From Bin87 sp963666415 (lineage in GTDB: Bacteria; Chloroflexota; Dehalococcoidia; Lucifugimonadales; UBA3495): a DNA stretch of 64,000 nucleotides. The DNA lies in the NCBI GenBank assembly GCA_963666415.2, contig CAXXPD010000003.1, positions 1,550,001-1,614,000 on the forward strand, given 5' to 3'. The notes below the pieces were generated by a model, which was not told the origin of the DNA, ran no database searches, and saw only the letters and a program-made list of their open reading frames with translations. A program made the translations under genes and the position numbers. Positions 61,076-64,000 of this stretch are shown piece by piece (within the stretch, counting starts at the first letter, position 1; every line of letters starts with the position of its first letter).

Positions 61076-62431
61076 GTGGATACCGAAATTGACCTGACCA
61101 CCGCCAGTCGCGATGTTCTCATCGCCATCATCGCCCAACTGCAGGCCACCGTTCTGGAACAGCAGCGGGTGATTGAGCGGTTGGAGCGGCGGGTTGCCGA
61201 ACTGGAAGGCCAGGCGAAACCGGGCGGCCCGCCCCGAATGCCCGGCCTCAAGTCCAGTTCGGGCCGCCCGCCGCCAGCGCAGCAGCAGCCCAGCAAGCAG
61301 CGACGCCACGGCTTCGCCCGCCCGCGCATGACACCGACCCATCGGGTGGAGCACGTGGTGGAGAGCTGTCCCGATTGCGGGACGCACCTGACTGGCGGCT
61401 GGGTCCAGCGCACCCGGGAAGTCATCGAGTTGCCGGTGGTTCCGGTGCCAGTCACCGAGCATGTCTGCATCGCCAGGACCTGCCCAGCGTGTCGACGCCG
61501 CTGCATACCCCCAGCACAACTGGACGGCGTGGCACTGGGGCGCCAACGCCTGGGCGTCAACCTGATCAGCCGCATCGCCACGCTACGGGAAGAAGGGCGG
61601 CTGCCGATCCGCAGCATCCAGTGGTATCTGCGCACCGTCCATCAGCTGCGCCTCAGCGTGGGGGCCATCGTGAGCGCCATTCACCAGACCGCGCAACAGG
61701 CCCAACCAGCGGTGGCCGCGATCCTGGACCGCATCCGCGCCAGCCCAGTGGTCCACGCCGACGAAACCGGCTGGCGTCAAAATGGGAACAACGGTTACGT
61801 CTGGACTTTCAGCACCCCCACCGAGCGCTACTTCCTGCGGCGGGGTCGGGGCAAGGCGGTGGTGGACGAGGCGCTGGGCGAGTCGTTCTCCGGAGTGCTG
61901 GTCAGCGATTTCTACGCCGCCTACCACCATTACGATGGCCCCAAGCAACGGTGCTGGGCCCACCTGTTGCGGGATATCCACGACCTGGTGGCGCTCTACC
62001 CCAAGGACACCGCGCTGGCCCAGTGGGCCGCGGCAGTCCATCAGCTCTATGTCGAGGCCAGGTCTTTCACCCATCCTCAGGCACGACGACGGCGCACCGC
62101 TCAACTGGCCTGGGAGCGGCAGCTGCTGGTCATCTGCCAGCCCTTCCTGGCTGACCCGCTAGCTCTGCAGGGCCGGCTGTGCCGGCGCATTGAGCGCCAC
62201 ATCAAGGAACTCTTCGTCTTCGTGGCCGAACCGGACGTGCCGTCGGACAACAACCCCGCCGAGCGCAGCCTGCGCCATCTGGTTATCAGCCGCAAGATCA
62301 GCGGGGGCACCCGGTCGGAACGTGGTACCGAGAGCAAGATGACGCTGGCATCCATCTTCGGCACCTGGCGCGCACGAGGCCTGAACCCCCTCGCCGCCTG
62401 CCGCCAACTGCTCACTTCCCCTCAAATCTGA
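61076..62431 (+). CDS. tnpC: IS66-family transposase (TnpC), copy 2
   Basis: A 451-residue DDE transposase closely related to the one at 23483-24805. The same zinc-finger region (CPDCGTH, CPACRRRC) and catalytic motifs are present (HADETGWRQNG, VSDFYAAYHH, NNPAERSLRH). It has about eleven more residues, partly from IAQLQATVLEQQRVIERLE near the N-terminus and VSAIHQTAQQAQ in the middle. The start is GTG at 61076 where copy 1 has ATG. The intact frame suggests recent transposition. Confidence 0.94.
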   Translation: MDTEIDLTTASRDVLIAIIAQLQATVLEQQRVIERLERRVAELEGQAKPGGPPRMPGLKSSSGRPPPAQQQPSKQRRHGFARPRMTPTHRVEHVVESCPDCGTHLTGGWVQRTREVIELPVVPVPVTEHVCIARTCPACRRRCIPPAQLDGVALGRQRLGVNLISRIATLREEGRLPIRSIQWYLRTVHQLRLSVGAIVSAIHQTAQQAQPAVAAILDRIRASPVVHADETGWRQNGNNGYVWTFSTPTERYFLRRGRGKAVVDEALGESFSGVLVSDFYAAYHHYDGPKQRCWAHLLRDIHDLVALYPKDTALAQWAAAVHQLYVEARSFTHPQARRRRTAQLAWERQLLVICQPFLADPLALQGRLCRRIERHIKELFVFVAEPDVPSDNNPAERSLRHLVISRKISGGTRSERGTESKMTLASIFGTWRARGLNPLAACRQLLTSPQI

Positions 62432-62483
62432 ACAGTTACGGCGGTCATTGTCGATGCCTGGCACACGTCCATCGGGACGGGGT

Positions 62484-62521
62484 TCACCCTCGCCCCAACC
62501 CTCTGCCGTCGAGGGAGAGGG
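62484..62521. repeat. Dispersed palindromic repeat, copy 3
   Basis: CACCCTCGCCCCAA then CCCTCTGCC (62499-62507) and GGGAGAGGG (62513-62521), one mismatch from a perfect palindrome. It lies directly before the stop codon side of the amidohydrolase gene. Confidence 0.75.
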
Positions 62522-62528
62522 CGGTTGG

Positions 62529-64000
62529 TTAGCGGCTGCGTAGGGCGCGGCCGGGGAGGGCTCCGGTATGTTGGCCGTTGTCGATGACCAGCTGGCCATT
62601 GACGCACACGTAGTCGATGCCGACGGGGTATTGACGTGGGTCGTCGAAAGTTGCCGGTGTGTCGACGGTGTGTGGGTTGAACAGCACCAGGTCGGCTTTG
62701 GCGCCGTCTCTGAGTGTGCCGCGATCGACCAAACCGAGGCGTTGGGCCGGTGCGCCGGTCATCTTGCGGATGGCGGTTTCCAGAGAGAACAAGCCTTCGC
62801 CACGCACGAACTGCGCCAGGACATACGGATACGTGCCGTAGGTGCGCGGATTGGGACGGCCGCCGGTCATGATGGCGTCGGTGCCAATCATCTGAGCTGG
62901 GTGGGACGCGATTTCGCGGATGTTTTCCAGGTTGCCGGTGCGGGCTACGAAGGCCACCTGCAACTGTTCTTCGAGGAGCAGGTCGCAGACGGCATCGACC
63001 ATGCGACCTCCGCGGTGCTGGGCCAGCTCTTCCAGCGAACGACCTTCCCATTCCTTGTTTTTGTCCGAAGCAATATGCGCGAAGATGTAGTTGTCCAACG
63101 TCTGGCCGCCCCATTGCGGTTCCACGGCACGCACCATGAGGTTGCGAACGTTGGGGTCCGCGATACGGGTGAGCAAGGCCTGGGGACCGCCGGCATGCAC
63201 CCAGTACGGCAGCAGGGAGTGCAGGATGGTGCTGGCCGCGGGGTAAGGATACTGGTCGTAGGTGATATCCTGACCGTGGCTGAGCCCTTCATCAACTAAC
63301 GCGGTCATCTCAGCGCCCAGGCCGGCCACAGGACTGTGGTAGTGCGAGATGTGCAACGGAGCGCCGGAGCGCCGGCTAATCTCAACCGCCTCGCGGAATG
63401 GGTCGAGCAGGCGATCGCCGAGGGTATAGCGGGCGTGGGTGCAATAGAAACCGCCCTCCTGAACGGCGACCGTAGCGATGGCCGCCAGTTCGTCGGTGTT
63501 GCTGTAGGCGCCGGGGGCGTAGGTGAGACCGGTGGTAAATCCAAATGCGCCGTCTCGCATCCCTTGGCGCGTCAGTTCCTGCATCTGAGCAATTTCGGCG
63601 TCGGTCGGCAGGCGGGACGACCAGCCCATGGCGGCCACACGGATGGCGGCGTGGGGCACGAAGTGGACGACATTGCAGGCGGCGCTGCCGTCGAACAACG
63701 CCAGGAAGTCGGCGACGCTGCTCCATCTCACATCCGGGGGCGTGCCGTTGACTGCTGCCAGGTACACCAGGAGTTGCTCCAAGCCGCGCGGCGTGGTGGG
63801 AGCGTAGGAGAGGCCATCCATGCCCAGGGCCTCGGTGGTTACGCCCTGGCGGATTTTGGCCTCGTGGGCTGGGTCTGTCAGCAGCATCAAGTCGGAATGA
63901 GAGTGCATGTCGATGAAACCGGGGCAGATGACGTATCCGCTCGCGTCGACGATCCGGGCGGCGTCGATGGCCGACACGTCGCCGGTTACAATCTCGATCG
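62529..64000 (-). CDS. N-acyl-D-amino-acid deacylase family amidohydrolase, partial at 5' end
   Basis: Metal-dependent amidohydrolase of the D-aminoacylase type. Visible features are the metal-binding GFIDMHSHSDL near the N-terminus, LSYAPTTPRG, GAFGFTTGLTYAPG, the CTHARY and ISHYHSP His residues, and the conserved IGTDAIMTGG with its catalytic Asp. The C-terminal KADLVLFNP strand returns to the beta domain. The reading frame continues past the right edge (upstream residues read IEIVTGDVS), so the first 30 or so residues lie outside the window. The GTG near 63977 is not the true start. Confidence 0.88.
   Translation of the reverse strand, partial: IEIVTGDVSAIDAARIVDASGYVICPGFIDMHSHSDLMLLTDPAHEAKIRQGVTTEALGMDGLSYAPTTPRGLEQLLVYLAAVNGTPPDVRWSSVADFLALFDGSAACNVVHFVPHAAIRVAAMGWSSRLPTDAEIAQMQELTRQGMRDGAFGFTTGLTYAPGAYSNTDELAAIATVAVQEGGFYCTHARYTLGDRLLDPFREAVEISRRSGAPLHISHYHSPVAGLGAEMTALVDEGLSHGQDITYDQYPYPAASTILHSLLPYWVHAGGPQALLTRIADPNVRNLMVRAVEPQWGGQTLDNYIFAHIASDKNKEWEGRSLEELAQHRGGRMVDAVCDLLLEEQLQVAFVARTGNLENIREIASHPAQMIGTDAIMTGGRPNPRTYGTYPYVLAQFVRGEGLFSLETAIRKMTGAPAQRLGLVDRGTLRDGAKADLVLFNPHTVDTPATFDDPRQYPVGIDYVCVNGQLVIDNGQHTGALPGRALRSR

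Larger units (their letters stand above)
59771..62439 (+). mobile_element. IS66-family element copy 2, carrying a nested IS110-family element
   Basis: Left end GTAACAGTTCAGA at 59771 and right end TCTGAACAGTTAC at 62439 are bounded by a perfect 8-bp duplication GGCGGTCA (59763-59770 and 62440-62447). The copy-1 sequence is interrupted after 59810 by an IS110-type element and resumes at about 60997. The 30 bases before the insert (59781-59810) recur after it (60997-61026) with two mismatches, so the interrupted end contained a tandem 30-bp repeat. The transposase gene is intact. Confidence 0.92.

Noticed and set aside
1..64000. CRISPR array, rRNA genes, tRNA genes and prophage structural genes
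   Set aside because: No regularly spaced repeats, no rRNA core sequences, no credible cloverleaf and no phage head or tail genes were seen in the window.

Overview
This is a GC-rich bacterial window. Its short intergenic spacers, the mix of housekeeping genes with many CoA-dependent catabolic enzymes, and the dprA-topA-xerC and groES-groEL neighbourhoods suggest a Chloroflexota bacterium, perhaps of the SAR202/Dehalococcoidia type. That assignment is inferred from gene content only; no rRNA gene is present to confirm it.

Left part (1-23.3 kb). A minus-strand housekeeping block carries xseB (partial), xseA, efp, aroQ, a Xer recombinase, topA and dprA. Next come a GMC oxidoreductase, an SMP-30 hydrolase, a DM13/SirB1/CxxC-protein group and an SDR. 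A membrane protein and a small molybdopterin oxidoreductase lie opposite a two-component system. They are followed by fmdB-groES-groEL, an MFS carrier, a Rid protein and a thiG-thiE-thiS operon behind a TPP riboswitch with its own terminator.

Middle (23.4-43 kb). An IS66-type element with a perfect 8-bp target duplication sits beside a three-gene CoA-transferase cluster. One of those proteins is a fused B-A polypeptide whose B half has lost the catalytic Glu. Two enoyl-CoA hydratases, a PHP protein, an acyl-CoA synthetase and a PanE-like reductase follow. Next is an insertion-sequence graveyard. A peptide-type ABC substrate-binding lipoprotein gene has been destroyed by an IS630, a 172-bp MITE-like insert and two frameshifts, with an IS5-type element in its leader. 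An ISAs1 element separates it from an intact paralogue that heads a dppBC-like permease pair lacking ATPase genes.

Right part (43-64 kb). This holds a TPP-dependent enzyme, two adjacent CaiB-type CoA-transferases, leuCD, an M1 aminopeptidase, a methionine synthase split into a catalytic protein and a free-standing reactivation-domain protein, and a pair of acyl-CoA dehydrogenases. A second IS66 element has an IS110-family element nested in its left end, and the window closes with a partial D-aminoacylase-type amidohydrolase.

The most notable observation is in the IS110 element. Its non-coding left end can be folded by eye into a bridge-RNA-like structure with two guide loops. These loops match all four half-sites (target and donor) around a CT core, as expected for an RNA-guided IS110 recombinase.
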